A stretch of DNA of 64,000 nucleotides from Acidovorax sp. A1169 (GTDB lineage: Bacteria > Pseudomonadota > Gammaproteobacteria > Burkholderiales > Burkholderiaceae_C): NCBI RefSeq assembly GCF_030704685.1, contig NZ_JAUZDX010000011.1:1-64000 (forward strand), in the 5' to 3' direction. Under the pieces are notes generated by a model. It saw nothing but the letters and a program-made list of their open reading frames with translations. It made no database searches and was not told the origin of the DNA. Of this stretch, positions 45,903 to 55,247 are shown piece by piece. Every line of letters starts with the position of its first letter. Within the stretch, counting starts at the first letter, position 1. Made by a program: the position numbers and the translations under genes.

Positions 45903-45924
45903 TGGGGTACGGCAGCGAACAGAC
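45903..45924 (+). promoter_or_regulatory. Regulon element for PRC-barrel protein 2
   Basis: The sequence TACGGCAGCGAACAGAC equals that of the eptA element. The -10-like GACATT is at 45943-45948 (18 bp). It is divergent from the element at 45811 and 136 bp from the start codon. Confidence 0.68.
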
Positions 45925-46059
45925 GTGGCGAGCGTGCCGATGGACATTGGTTGGTCTTCGGACCTTATCGTCTCGTGTTGAACTCTTGGCGTTGGGTGTC
46001 CTTATCCGCATTCATGAATGGCCGGCGAGGCGGAGTCGGAAATTTGAAAGGACGCCCCA

Positions 46060-46881
46060 ATGTTGCGCAGCATGAAAGACTTGAAGCACTACACGATCAG
46101 CGCGACCGACGGACAAATCGGCCGCGTGAATGATCTCTACTTCGATGACCATAGATGGGCCATCCGCTACCTCGTCGTTGACGCAGGTTCCTGGCTCACT
46201 ACCAAGCAGGTGTTGATATCTCCCATCTCGCTTCACCATCCGAACTGGTCTGAAAAAACGCTCTCGGTTTCAGTGACCCGAGAGCAGGTGAAGAACAGCC
46301 CAGGAATCGATACCGAAAAGCCAGTTTCACGGCAAAACGAAGAGCAGTACCTGGGCTACTACGGCTATCCATCCTATTGGGGAGGTGCCGGCATCTGGGG
46401 AGAAGGACTCTACCCATACGCAATCGCCCCTGGCTATGCGGGAGACGGCGTTGACTGGGCGCAGCGCGACCGGGAAATGGAAGCTTGGGTGCAATCGGAG
46501 AAAAACCGCCATCAAGTATTCGATCCTCATTTGCGAAGTTGCAATGCCGTCAATGGCTACCAGCTGCATGCCACCGACGGTGAAATTGGTCACGTTACAG
46601 GCTATCTGATCGATGATGAAACTTGGTCAATTCGCTACGTCATCGTTGACACGAGCAATTGGTGGCTAGGCAACAAGGTCGTTATTGCGCCCGAGTGGAT
46701 TACGGGCGTTCACTGGGGCGACAGGTCATTGACAGTCAGCTTGTCTCGTGAATCGGTGAAATACGCGCCTGCCTACGACCCTGAGAAGCTTTGGGATCGA
46801 GAGCTCGATGTCAACCTCTATCGGCACTACGGAAGAGCTGGCTATTGGTCTGGAAGTCCGCCGCTCGCAGACGAGATTTAG
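46060..46881 (+). CDS. Double PRC-barrel protein 2
   Basis: This 273-residue protein has two PRC-barrel domains, at about 5-80 (HYTISATDGQIGRVNDLYFD) and about 155-235 (YQLHATDGEIGHVTGYLID). The parallel segments (WAIRYLVVDAGSW; WSIRYVIVDTSNWW) show an internal duplication. The linker is rich in Gly/Tyr. It has no signal peptide, unlike PRC protein 1. Confidence 0.85.
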   Translation: MLRSMKDLKHYTISATDGQIGRVNDLYFDDHRWAIRYLVVDAGSWLTTKQVLISPISLHHPNWSEKTLSVSVTREQVKNSPGIDTEKPVSRQNEEQYLGYYGYPSYWGGAGIWGEGLYPYAIAPGYAGDGVDWAQRDREMEAWVQSEKNRHQVFDPHLRSCNAVNGYQLHATDGEIGHVTGYLIDDETWSIRYVIVDTSNWWLGNKVVIAPEWITGVHWGDRSLTVSLSRESVKYAPAYDPEKLWDRELDVNLYRHYGRAGYWSGSPPLADEI

Positions 46882-46972
46882 AGGTGACTTGGCCTAAGGG
46901 ACGCTTCCCGCACAATTGAAAAGCACTGCTTGACGATTGATGGACCCAGCGACTCCTTCAGGCCTAAGGCTT

Positions 46973-47002
46973 CCAGGCGTGACAGCACCGATTCACGCCT
47001 GG
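46973..47002. repeat. 10-bp perfect inverted repeat
   Basis: CCAGGCGTGA is followed after 10 bases by its reverse complement TCACGCCTGG. There is no T-run after it, so a terminator is possible but not proven. It lies between PRC protein 2 and a small gene. Confidence 0.5.
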
Positions 47003-47037
47003 CTTGTGATGACGTTGTCGCAAATTAAGGGGAAGAT

Positions 47038-47247
47038 ATGAGTCCATTTCGCACTTCCGCCGATTGGTGGGGATCTCAAAATCAGGGATCCATGATTCAA
47101 CATGGCGAGACTGTCGAGCCCTTTGCAGTCCATCTGGCTGCGGATCCGAAGCAGTCGAAAGGGCGTTGGTGGAGGTGGTTCGGCCGCAAGCGATTGGTCA
47201 CAAAAACTGCCTCAGAATCAGGCGCTTTGAGGAAGCGTAGCTCCTAG
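47038..47247 (+). CDS. Hypothetical 69-residue protein
   Basis: Not recognised. A strong AAGGGGA site lies 6 bases before the ATG. The product has a Trp/Arg-rich patch (GRWWRWFGRKRL) that may touch membranes or nucleic acid. It ends at the border of a decayed, GC-rich region. Confidence 0.5.
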   Translation: MSPFRTSADWWGSQNQGSMIQHGETVEPFAVHLAADPKQSKGRWWRWFGRKRLVTKTASESGALRKRSS

Positions 47248-47290
47248 AGTGGCTGACGGTAGCGCTGCAGGGCGGCCCGCACCTCATCGA
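47244..47290 (-). pseudogene. Possible short gene-end fragment
   Basis: The reverse strand reads EVDEVRAALQRYRQPL and stops at 47246, with a stop just upstream. It may be the C-terminal tail of a lost gene next to the DMT relic, or chance. Confidence 0.25.
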
Positions 47291-47315
47291 CCTCTCAAAG
47301 TTGATCGCGGCATAT

Positions 47316-47881
47316 TTAGTAGAGCTGGCCCGGATCGCTCTCGGCCAACGCGCGCGACAGCGTGTTGTCCGCACCCCAGGCGGCCGTGGCCAGCAGCACG
47401 GCCAGCAAGCCCTGCAACTGGCTGCCGCCAGCCTGGCCTAGTCCATCACCAGCGCAATGCCCCCGGCCAACAGCAGGATCATGGCCCCCCTGACGCGGCG
47501 GTTCGTCGTCACTCCGTAGATCAGGCGCGCCAGCACTGCGGTGAACAGCGCCTCCAGCGTCAGCATCAGCGAGGCGCCGGTGCCGCTGGTGTGCTGCAAC
47601 CCCCACGCCATGACCACCGGGCCCAGCACCGCGCCAAAGGCAGCCATTGACAGCAGCCGGGGGATATCACCTCGCGTGAGCCGCGCCTCCTGCTCGACCC
47701 GCTGGCGCGACAGCGCGTCCACCGCCGCCGCGCCCGCACACAGCAGGGCCGCGGTGGTGAACGCGCCCAGCCCGGCACCGAAGTGCTGAACCAGCGGCAT
47801 GCTCACGCCAAACAGAGCGGCTGCCAGCATGGCCAGGAGTCCGCCGCGCAGAGAGGGCCAACGCGTAGGGGTGCGGTCCAT
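47316..47881 (-). pseudogene. Decayed EamA/DMT-family transporter
   Basis: The first part (147 codons, 47881-47438) encodes EamA helices (LLAMLAAALFGVSMPLVQHF; RRVRGAMILLLAGGIALVMD) and hits a stop. The continuation lies in another frame (47316-47440: GLLAVLLATAAWGADNTLSR...) and ends abruptly at DPGQ, about half a normal protein. High GC sets it apart from its neighbours, so it may be a foreign remnant. Confidence 0.78.
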
Positions 47882-47941
47882 CTGTAGTTACCCCTCTCTA
47901 AGGCGAGCGTTACAGGAGCATCGCATTGCCAGGCTGCGGTG

Positions 47942-48595
47942 TTAGTACTCCAGCGTCATCTTGTCCACCACGCTGTGCACTCCTGGCGTGCCCAAAGCAG
48001 AGCTGTTTGCGGCTTCGCGTTCCCTCCAGCTTTGAATCTTGCCGGTCAAAATCACATTGGCACCGTCGATGGTGACCGATATCTTCTTGGCATCAGCCGC
48101 AGCTCCGCGCTTCAAAGCTGCCTCGATATCAGCCTTGATCCCGCTGATAGAGAGATGGGGTTTGAGGGCAATTTGGTTCCGGACGCCAGTCACCCCAGAC
48201 AATTGGCGGACGCAGTTAGCCGCTGCCTGTCTCTGGAATTGCCAGTCCACTGTGCCGGACAAGGTTACCCAGCCCTTCTCGATCAGCACCTTGACAGAGT
48301 TTTCGGGAACCCAGGTGGTCCATTGCAGGAGGTTCTCTACAGCTTCTGCGATATCCGCGTCTGTGCGCTTGCTACTGCCGGCAAGCTTGACTTTCAATTC
48401 CGTGGTCAGCGCCTTCAGACCGTAGACGCGTTGGGTCGCGCTCTCGGCCGCCAGCTTTTCGGCGTAACTGCCCACCTCACCTGCCAGTGTCACGATTCCA
48501 TTCTTTACTTCCACACCGATGCCCGGAGCCGTGACTGCTGGTTCCCACTTAAGCTCAGCAAGTACGTCCTGCTGCAGTTGGGTGTCTGTCTTCAT
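47942..48595 (-). CDS. Cytoplasmic three-BON-domain protein 3
   Basis: This 217-residue three-BON protein (MKTDTQLQQDVLAELKWEP) has the same layout as BON 1 and 2 and ends ...GTPGVHSVVDKMTLEY. It is monocistronic, followed by the DMT relic. The element is exactly 56 bp before the start. Confidence 0.9.
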   Translation of the reverse strand: MKTDTQLQQDVLAELKWEPAVTAPGIGVEVKNGIVTLAGEVGSYAEKLAAESATQRVYGLKALTTELKVKLAGSSKRTDADIAEAVENLLQWTTWVPENSVKVLIEKGWVTLSGTVDWQFQRQAAANCVRQLSGVTGVRNQIALKPHLSISGIKADIEAALKRGAAADAKKISVTIDGANVILTGKIQSWREREAANSSALGTPGVHSVVDKMTLEY

Positions 48596-48650
48596 GGCGT
48601 GCTTTCAGTTGGTTTATGGAGGCCAGATTTTGGGCGAACTGCTATATGTG

Positions 48651-48672
48651 GTCTGTACGCCAACCCACTCCT
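48651..48672 (-). promoter_or_regulatory. Regulon element for BON protein 3
   Basis: The proximal half is GTCTGTACG; the distal half is weak. The -10-like CAAAAT is at 48632-48627 (18 bp). The rest of the 346-bp gap up to 48941 holds nothing recognised. Confidence 0.65.
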
Positions 48673-48941
48673 TCCATTCAAGAAATAGTGCGCGACGGCC
48701 CTGCTAAAAAAGCTATGCCTCCAGTTTGGTGCGTGAGTACGGGCACTTAGCGAGTAGCTGGCTCGTCCCAAGTTTTATGGAAGATCGTGACGGTCACACG
48801 GAACTGTCGCAGTCAACCATGAAGCACACATTCGACGGCGAAGCCATCACCGGACCTGGTAGTGCATGCCAGGTTTCGTGATCTGTGGAATACGGACCTT
48901 TCGAGCATCTGCGGAATTTCTCCATCGGCGGCCCGTTTTCA

Positions 48942-49646
48942 CTATGGCGACAGTCTGTGCCCAGTTGGAGTCGAGTCAATTCGACTCGTGGTCCGGAACG
49001 TCGCGGAAGCTAGAGTGCAATAGCGCGCTAGCTGTTCCAGCACAAGCTTCACTGCTCGATTGGCCGCTATCACGCCGCCATATGGATCTTCGCTCTGGGA
49101 ATCAATGGTCTCATCGAACTCGCGCCATGAAATGATTTGGCGGGTCGCATTGTCTACAAGGGTGGCACGCAAAGTGAATCGGACGCGGCTGGGAAGAACA
49201 CCGAACTCCTGCTGAAGTCGTACCACCTCGGTGTCAAGACGCAGGTCGCCAGCGATGCCACTGGTCGCCGGAACCACTGCGCGGAAGCTGCCTGCAGAAT
49301 TGATGGCTGAGACGATGAGCGGCGCCAGCATGCGCGCCGGTGTATCAATCCAGTCGCTGCGCGCGAAGTGTTCGAGCTGATGAGTGACTCGGACATAGAC
49401 AATATGCTGGGTGTCGAAGCCCGGGGCGGAGTGCGTGGGATTGATGATCAGCGTAGGGGCCCGCTCTGGGGCCGCGATCGGGGTAGTCGCACGTTGATCG
49501 CTCCGTGCGCTGTCCAAAGCGTAGACCAACGGGGGTGGGACTGCGCTTGGAAGTAGGCCGCTGCAGCCGGCTATGAGGGCTACCCCCACCGCTGCAGCAG
49601 TGCGTAGGGAGGTCACGCACTTCGACTGGGAAGTTGGCTTGTTCAT
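48942..49646 (-). CDS. ABC-transport auxiliary lipoprotein (PqiC-like)
   Basis: This 234-residue protein has a lipoprotein signal ending in VALIAGC and the auxiliary-component fold (VYALDSARSDQR; RFTLRATLVDNATRQIISWREFDETI). Lipoproteins of this family work with MCE proteins in the outer membrane. It overlaps the MCE gene by 4 bp. The last 30 residues look unlike the family. Confidence 0.82.
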   Translation of the reverse strand: MNKPTSQSKCVTSLRTAAAVGVALIAGCSGLLPSAVPPPLVYALDSARSDQRATTPIAAPERAPTLIINPTHSAPGFDTQHIVYVRVTHQLEHFARSDWIDTPARMLAPLIVSAINSAGSFRAVVPATSGIAGDLRLDTEVVRLQQEFGVLPSRVRFTLRATLVDNATRQIISWREFDETIDSQSEDPYGGVIAANRAVKLVLEQLARYCTLASATFRTTSRIDSTPTGHRLSP

Positions 49647-50581
49647 GGCGCCAGTTGTTTGGGCATGGTCTCTCCGGGGCCGTCGGGAATCGGGCTGTGA
49701 CCACGCAGCAAACCACCCGGATCGCGGGCGGTCTGGTCGCTAAGACGCCGCAGCGAGATTGAGAGATCATTCAGTTCACCAAGAAGCCGTTGAATCTCAG
49801 GCAAAGTATCCGCAGCGAAGCGTTGTGCGTCAGATCCGACAGAACCCACTGCCTTCGCGGTAGTCCTGCCGGCCAGCGATATGTCATTGCCCATCGCCTC
49901 TACAGAGTCTGCAGCGCGGCCGATACGGACAATGATGGGTCCGAGCTGTGCCGTCGCACGTGCGGTGTTCTCCGCGGTTCGCGACGCGCTGACAATACCC
50001 GCATCAATCACGTCCTTGCGTGCAGCAATCGTGTGGGACACCGTGGCAATGTCCGCAAGAGCGCCTTTGAGCGCGTGCCTATTTTCGTCGCTGAGCAGTG
50101 AATCGATATTGGTCGACGTACGGTCTAGCTTCACAAGCACGGTTGTCAAAACGTTCTCCAATCGCGCGCTGAGAGAAGGCTTTGTACGTATTACTGGATA
50201 AGCCTCCAGCATTTTGGCCTTCAACGGAGGAGCGTCCCGGCTGCCGCCGCCAAGTTCAACGTAGGCAATGCCAGTCAGACCCTGGGTCTTTAGGACAGCT
50301 ACGGTGTCCGTCTTGATAGGAGTGCCGCGTTCAATCAGGAACATCAGTCTTACTCGCTCCGGATTTTCCGGGTCAAGATAGATGCTGCTTACCTTGCCAA
50401 CTTCAACGCCGTTGTATTTGACGGGCGCGTTCAAGTTCAGTCCTGCGACCGATTCATCTTCGATCGCCATGTATTGGTCGTATTTTTTCTGAAAGGTACC
50501 ACCCGATGCAATCCACAGCACACCGCTGACCAGCACAGCTCCAAGCAGAATCACAAAGGCGCCAACGAGCGTGTAGTTCAC
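49643..50581 (-). CDS. MCE/MlaD-type substrate-binding protein
   Basis: This 312-residue protein has one N-terminal membrane helix (VGAFVILLGAVLVSGVLWIA) and a single MCE domain (about 38-115, GLNLNAPVKYNGVEVGKV). A long helical C-terminus follows that may form part of a tunnel. It moves lipid between membranes with MlaE/F. It overlaps the ATPase gene by 4 bp. Confidence 0.92.
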   Translation of the reverse strand: MNYTLVGAFVILLGAVLVSGVLWIASGGTFQKKYDQYMAIEDESVAGLNLNAPVKYNGVEVGKVSSIYLDPENPERVRLMFLIERGTPIKTDTVAVLKTQGLTGIAYVELGGGSRDAPPLKAKMLEAYPVIRTKPSLSARLENVLTTVLVKLDRTSTNIDSLLSDENRHALKGALADIATVSHTIAARKDVIDAGIVSASRTAENTARATAQLGPIIVRIGRAADSVEAMGNDISLAGRTTAKAVGSVGSDAQRFAADTLPEIQRLLGELNDLSISLRRLSDQTARDPGGLLRGHSPIPDGPGETMPKQLAP

Positions 50582-51498
50582 TTTGGTTTCGATGATGTGC
50601 TCCTGTGAACGTGCGTAGCAGCCGATCCAACCAGCCTGAGATCCTGCTCGCGTGCTGCGCGTCCCCGCGAGCCGTCGAAAAACTGGCGGACTGAGGGCTT
50701 GTCCATGCGCGATAGCTCAGTCATCGAGCCCACCCCCTGAACCTTGCCATCCGAGAGAACAGCCACTCGATCTGCCACTTGCCATAGCAGGTCAAGGTCG
50801 TGCGTGATCATGAAGATAGTGAGACCAAAAATGTCTCTCAGCTTGAGTACGAGGTCGTCGACCCCTTCTGCACTGACTGGGTCCAGGCCTGCCGTTGGCT
50901 CGTCAAGAAACAGCATTTCCGGGTCCAGCGCCAGGGCACGGGCTAACGAAGCCCGTTTCATCATGCCTCCGCTCAGCTCTGATGGATACTGTGTTCCCAC
51001 TTCTGCCGTGAGCCCTGTCATCGCTAGCTTTGCAGACGCGAGTTCGTCGATCAAATTCTCGCCGAGTTGAGTGTGTTCCCGCAGTGGCAGGCCTACGTTC
51101 TCCTTGATGGTCAGTGCGCCGAACAAGCCTCCGTGTTGGAACATCACCCCCCAGCGCTGGCGCAATGCCAATGCATCTTCTTCTCCAAGATTTGAGAGCT
51201 CGCTGCCCAACACCCGGATAGATCCGGAGTCAGGCCGCTGAAGCAAGATGATTTCTCGTAGAAGGGTTGATTTTCCTGAGCCGCTACCGCCTATCAACGC
51301 GAAGATCTCTGCGCGGTCAACTTCGAAACTGACATCAGAGTGCACTACGTGGCTACCGAAGTGGGTTGAAACTTTGTCCACTTCAATGACGGTTTCACGA
51401 GCCTTCGTCGAGCTTGTCGTATCAGAACCTTCCCGATCGTCGCAGGGGCTGATACTTGCCTGCGCGGTCGAATTGCCGGACGCATTGGGGTTGACCAT
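50578..51498 (-). CDS. Mla-type ABC ATPase
   Basis: This ATPase of about 306 residues has Walker A (GGSGSGKST), signature ELSGGMMKR and Walker B (MLFLDEPTAGLDP) of the MlaF/Ttg2A class. The start at 51498 lies just after the permease stop with GGATCT upstream; 51516 is an alternative. The first 35 or so residues are a non-conserved extension. Confidence 0.92.
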   Translation of the reverse strand: MVNPNASGNSTAQASISPCDDREGSDTTSSTKARETVIEVDKVSTHFGSHVVHSDVSFEVDRAEIFALIGGSGSGKSTLLREIILLQRPDSGSIRVLGSELSNLGEEDALALRQRWGVMFQHGGLFGALTIKENVGLPLREHTQLGENLIDELASAKLAMTGLTAEVGTQYPSELSGGMMKRASLARALALDPEMLFLDEPTAGLDPVSAEGVDDLVLKLRDIFGLTIFMITHDLDLLWQVADRVAVLSDGKVQGVGSMTELSRMDKPSVRQFFDGSRGRAAREQDLRLVGSAATHVHRSTSSKPK

Positions 51499-51499
51499 C

Positions 51500-52750
51500 T
51501 TAGAGATCCAACGCACTGAAGACTATGGAAAAAAGTGCATCGGCGACAATCACTAGGAAGATTGACTGGACGACACTTCGCGTTGTCTGGCGACCGACAC
51601 TGTCGGCGCCGCCTTTCGTGTGAAACCCTTGGTAACACCCAACCACAGCAATGATGGCCGCGAAGACCGGCGCCTTGCCGATGCCGGTGAGAGCGGTGGA
51701 CGTGACAACTGCCTTGACGAAGCGATCAAGAAAGTCTGTGAAGCTGACGTCGAGTTGCTGGCTTGCCATGACCATTCCGCCCATAACGCCGAGCACGTCT
51801 GCGAATACCGTTAGCAGCGGTAGCGCAATGACCAGCGCGATGAATTTGGGTAACACCAGCATTTCCTGGGGATCGATGCCAAGTGTTCGCATGGCGTCGA
51901 TCTCTTCCGTTACCGCCATAGTGCCGATTTGTGCAGCATAGGACGAGCCCGAGCGTCCAGCGACAATGATCGCCGTGATCAAAGGAGCAAACTCGCGCAG
52001 CATTGACACTCCCACAAGATCTGCGACGAAGATGTTGGCGCCATACTGTCGCAGCTGCCCAGCGCCCTGGTAGGCCACAACCACTCCCAGGAGAAATGAC
52101 AGCAGCCCGACAATCGGCAATGCGTCGAACCCAGCGGTACGTATGTTGAACAGGATAGGACGCCATCGCAGTCGTGCTGGCCGACAGATGCAGTTTCCAA
52201 CGCAAGCCGTGATCTCGCCGATGAAGGCAATCATGCTCATGGCTTCCGCAAGGGTGGCTACAGTGCCTCGGCCTAGACGTTCAAACGCGTTCTTGCGCGG
52301 CGGTAGGCCAACTGATGCGATAGCCATCTGGTCATGGAACTGCTGGGCCACTACATCCAGCAGTTGAGCGAACGATTGACGCAGGCCGACGACATTGATG
52401 GTGGCGTCCTTTGCATGTGACCGCTGCAGGAACCGCTGCAGAACCCAGGCACCTGCAGTGTCCATTGCGCTGACGCGAGAACCATCGATAGCAGTCGTCA
52501 CCCCCGCAGCCGCATTCAATGCGCAGAGGCGTTGGTCGATATCGCCCAGGCGCAGCGCTGTCCAATCGCCTGTTAGGACCACAGACTGGTGCGATGGTTG
52601 AGTGAATTCAGCGGGTTTGCTTCTATTCTCGGAAAGACGCGGAATTGGCGTGGTGCTCGGCGACCTCCAGGGCCATAGACGGAAACGCCGGAGCGTACTC
52701 GCCGCGCGCGCTCCAAACGAAATCAACAATGGATCGCCAATTTTTTCCAC
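51500..52750 (-). CDS. MlaE-type permease with an N-terminal STAS-like domain
   Basis: This 416-residue permease has an unusual front part: after about 45 residues a STAS-like domain (VVLTGDWTALRL...; TTAIDGSRVSAMDTAGAWVLQRFL). The MlaE helices follow (FVADLVGVSMLREFAPLITAI; DAMRTLGIDPQEMLVLPKFIAL). In E. coli the STAS protein MlaB is separate; here it is fused. It is the first gene of the four-gene lipid-transport operon. Confidence 0.92.
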   Translation of the reverse strand: MEKIGDPLLISFGARAASTLRRFRLWPWRSPSTTPIPRLSENRSKPAEFTQPSHQSVVLTGDWTALRLGDIDQRLCALNAAAGVTTAIDGSRVSAMDTAGAWVLQRFLQRSHAKDATINVVGLRQSFAQLLDVVAQQFHDQMAIASVGLPPRKNAFERLGRGTVATLAEAMSMIAFIGEITACVGNCICRPARLRWRPILFNIRTAGFDALPIVGLLSFLLGVVVAYQGAGQLRQYGANIFVADLVGVSMLREFAPLITAIIVAGRSGSSYAAQIGTMAVTEEIDAMRTLGIDPQEMLVLPKFIALVIALPLLTVFADVLGVMGGMVMASQQLDVSFTDFLDRFVKAVVTSTALTGIGKAPVFAAIIAVVGCYQGFHTKGGADSVGRQTTRSVVQSIFLVIVADALFSIVFSALDL

Positions 52751-53021
52751 GAGTTAGGGTCCGAAATTTAGATGGCGGTAGTACATGTTCCAAGGAACTT
52801 GTGTCGTGGGTCCATTCGCACATGCTGGCTCATATGATCGCCTTGCGCAGTTCTACAAACGCAAGGGCATTCGAGATCTATCGAGAAGTTACTCATCGCG
52901 AGCCTGCGGCTTTAATGGGTCGTACGCCTAGTGCCGTACGCCGCTGCATATTCGCGACAGAAAGACTGTAGGCAATGTGCGGCTGCACTGGTCCAGCTCT
53001 CTTCTTGATGTTTTGCATGCG

Positions 53022-54593
53022 CTACTTCAGCGCCTTGATGAGCGCTTCGAGCTGCGCATGGAGCGACTTGTCGTGTGGCGTGACTGGCGGAACTGGCTTT
53101 TCTATGCCCAGGAGTTGGTATACCGCCATCTGTGCTGCCCGCACCGAGAACTCGACTGTAAATACAGTATCGAGCGGGATCTCGACAAACTGACTGATGA
53201 ATGCGAAGTTCTTCGATCCCGGTGGAACTGGAAGCGGGCGGTCGCCCGGTGCACGAGGCATGAACATGCTCGTTATGTAGGGCATGTGACAGGGGATGCA
53301 GTTCGCCGTTTTCATGATTGACAAGTCAAGCCGCAGATGTCCGCAGAGTTCCTGCAGAAGTTCGGCGCCATTGCAGTCGGCCATTGCCTTGGCGACAAAG
53401 TTGCCGATTCGGTCCGGAGACAGTGCGTAGCCCCAGAAGACCTGTACATCGTCCGGCTGATTGGAAAAGTGAGGTTGGTGTGCCAGGACGATAGACATTA
53501 GCCAGTTTGAGTCCTTGAACGTGACCAGCCCTCCTGTCCCGGCCTCGTTGCCGCTAAAGCGCTCCATTTCGTCGAAGAAGGCAGGGTCATTCAGCGTGAC
53601 AGTGAATGACGTCCAGCTCGATTGAGCAGTACAGCTATTGAACGCCGCAGGGTTCCCGAATGACGGCCGTTCTTCTGCAAGCTTTTCCCATAGCGTCCAG
53701 CTGCCGTGTCGGGCCTTCGTCAACTTGATCGGCGCCATGGTCATCGATCCGAGACTGGAGGCATCGGTCATAGAACCATTCTGTAAAAATACAAGGTCTC
53801 CCTCTTCCAGCTGCATGGTGTCGTCCTGTCCGTTCAACGTGCAATGCAGTGCTATGACCTCGAATGGATCAGCGGCGGATTTGTGGATCAGATCGATCAC
53901 AGTGCAATCGGTGACCATGCGCACTCCCTGGCTCTGCAGCCAACGCTGCAGCGGCACAACCAGCGAGTCGTATTGGTTGAGCACGGTGCGCTTAACGCCA
54001 GCCAGAGTCTCGATACGCGAAAATTCCAGCATGAAGCGATGCAAGTACCTCCGGAACTCGACTGCGCTGTGCCAAGGTTGGAAGGCGAATGTGGTGACCC
54101 ACATGAACCAGAACTCGGTCTGAAAGAAGCTCGGAGAAAGATGATCGGTGATGCAGCTGTCACCTAGTGAAGACTCCTGCGCGTTGGCCAGCTTGAGCAA
54201 TTCCGGACGGTCGTGCATCGAAAATCCCATGGACTCCACTGGCACTTTGGCGCGGCGGCTGTCTACCAGGCGCGCTCTTGCATCGGATACATGCTCTTCG
54301 TTGAATTCCAATGTTTCGTCGAAGACACTTCGGCCCGGCTGGGAGAGTGACGGAATGGATCTGAAGAGGTCCCAGGTGCACTCGTAATTTTCGGTGGTCA
54401 GCATGCGGCCACCACGCATCGAATAACCCAGGTCGGCATTGCCTGTCCCGTCGAGACTGCCTCCCATCATTGAGCCGGCTTCCAGGATCGATATATGGTC
54501 GCCAGGCATGCCGCCATCACGGATTAGAAAGGCTGCGCCTGCTAAGGACGCGATGCCTCCGCCGACGAAATAGGCTTTGCGAGTTGCGGTCAT
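53022..54593 (-). CDS. ohyA: Oleate hydratase
   Basis: This 523-residue FAD enzyme adds water to cis-9 double bonds of fatty acids (myosin-cross-reactive antigen family). Dinucleotide motif FVGGGIASLAGAAFLI, family blocks GGRMLTTENYECTWDLF and the C-terminal SVRAAQMAVYQLLG are present. It may detoxify free oleate or adjust membranes. The regulon element is 158 bp upstream. Confidence 0.93.
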   Translation of the reverse strand: MTATRKAYFVGGGIASLAGAAFLIRDGGMPGDHISILEAGSMMGGSLDGTGNADLGYSMRGGRMLTTENYECTWDLFRSIPSLSQPGRSVFDETLEFNEEHVSDARARLVDSRRAKVPVESMGFSMHDRPELLKLANAQESSLGDSCITDHLSPSFFQTEFWFMWVTTFAFQPWHSAVEFRRYLHRFMLEFSRIETLAGVKRTVLNQYDSLVVPLQRWLQSQGVRMVTDCTVIDLIHKSAADPFEVIALHCTLNGQDDTMQLEEGDLVFLQNGSMTDASSLGSMTMAPIKLTKARHGSWTLWEKLAEERPSFGNPAAFNSCTAQSSWTSFTVTLNDPAFFDEMERFSGNEAGTGGLVTFKDSNWLMSIVLAHQPHFSNQPDDVQVFWGYALSPDRIGNFVAKAMADCNGAELLQELCGHLRLDLSIMKTANCIPCHMPYITSMFMPRAPGDRPLPVPPGSKNFAFISQFVEIPLDTVFTVEFSVRAAQMAVYQLLGIEKPVPPVTPHDKSLHAQLEALIKALK

Positions 54594-54750
54594 GTTTCTG
54601 TCTTCCTAGAGCGCAAGGCGCAGATAGAACTGGGTCGAGGCTGCATTGCTGGCTATCGTGAATCGGCTTGGGGAATCGCAACACCTATCAATCGATGAAC
54701 TCAAGAGGCGGTGAGATGAAGGGCCAACGATAGGAAGTGCGAGCATCGCG

Positions 54751-54772
54751 GTCTGTGCGATAGACAACACTC
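54751..54772 (-). promoter_or_regulatory. Regulon element for oleate hydratase
   Basis: The proximal half is GTCTGTGCG; the distal half is degenerate. The -10-like TATCGT is at 54732-54727 (18 bp). Confidence 0.62.
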
Positions 54773-55053
54773 GGATAAAAATTGCAGTTGCTGCTGTGAG
54801 GGTGATGCCTGAACCTTTGCGATCACATCCTGGAAGCTTCTCGGTAGGCCAAGTGCAAGGTGCGCGCATCACACAGCATGTGGTGGCGGGAGCAATGCAT
54901 GAGGGCTTGGCCTTTGAAATACTTATCAACCGCAAGATCTATGGGGCTCAGCCCACGCTCCAAAGATTGGCAGAGCTGGAGACCTCGCTCAGTGAGCTGC
55001 CGAACGCCGCGCAGACTTCGCGCGCAACATTTACTTGCGTGTGGGCTACGGCC

Positions 55054-55075
55054 TTCGGTGTCCCACCGAACGGAC
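55054..55075 (+). promoter_or_regulatory. Regulon element for the aldehyde dehydrogenase
   Basis: The proximal half is CGAACGGAC, equal to that of the perfect palindrome at 2181. The -10-like CACACT is at 55094-55099 (18 bp). The gene start is 173 bp away. Confidence 0.6.
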
Positions 55076-55247
55076 CCGGCAGTCTTGGGCAAGCACACTG
55101 TCCTCTCCAGGGCTTGAGCCGCTACTTGATGCTGTTCCTCCTGAGATCGTTCAATCCCTTGAGCTCCTCGATGAATTTCGAATAGTCGGCTACACCGATT
55201 TCCCGACCTGTCGGCCTGACTCTCACAACCCGAAAGACTGCACCACC

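Larger units (their letters stand above)
54594..55247. other. Divergent regulatory region between ohyA and the aldehyde dehydrogenase
   Basis: About 650 bp with regulon elements facing each way (54751 and 55054). ORFs on both strands (54796-55185, 54823-55272) show no recognisable protein. Confidence 0.45.

Noticed and set aside
52789-52831. Weak element GTCCATTCGCACATGC before the Mla operon
   Set aside because: Only the first half is similar, and the second half has no CGMAC. A GAACAT hexamer 19 bp away is not enough.
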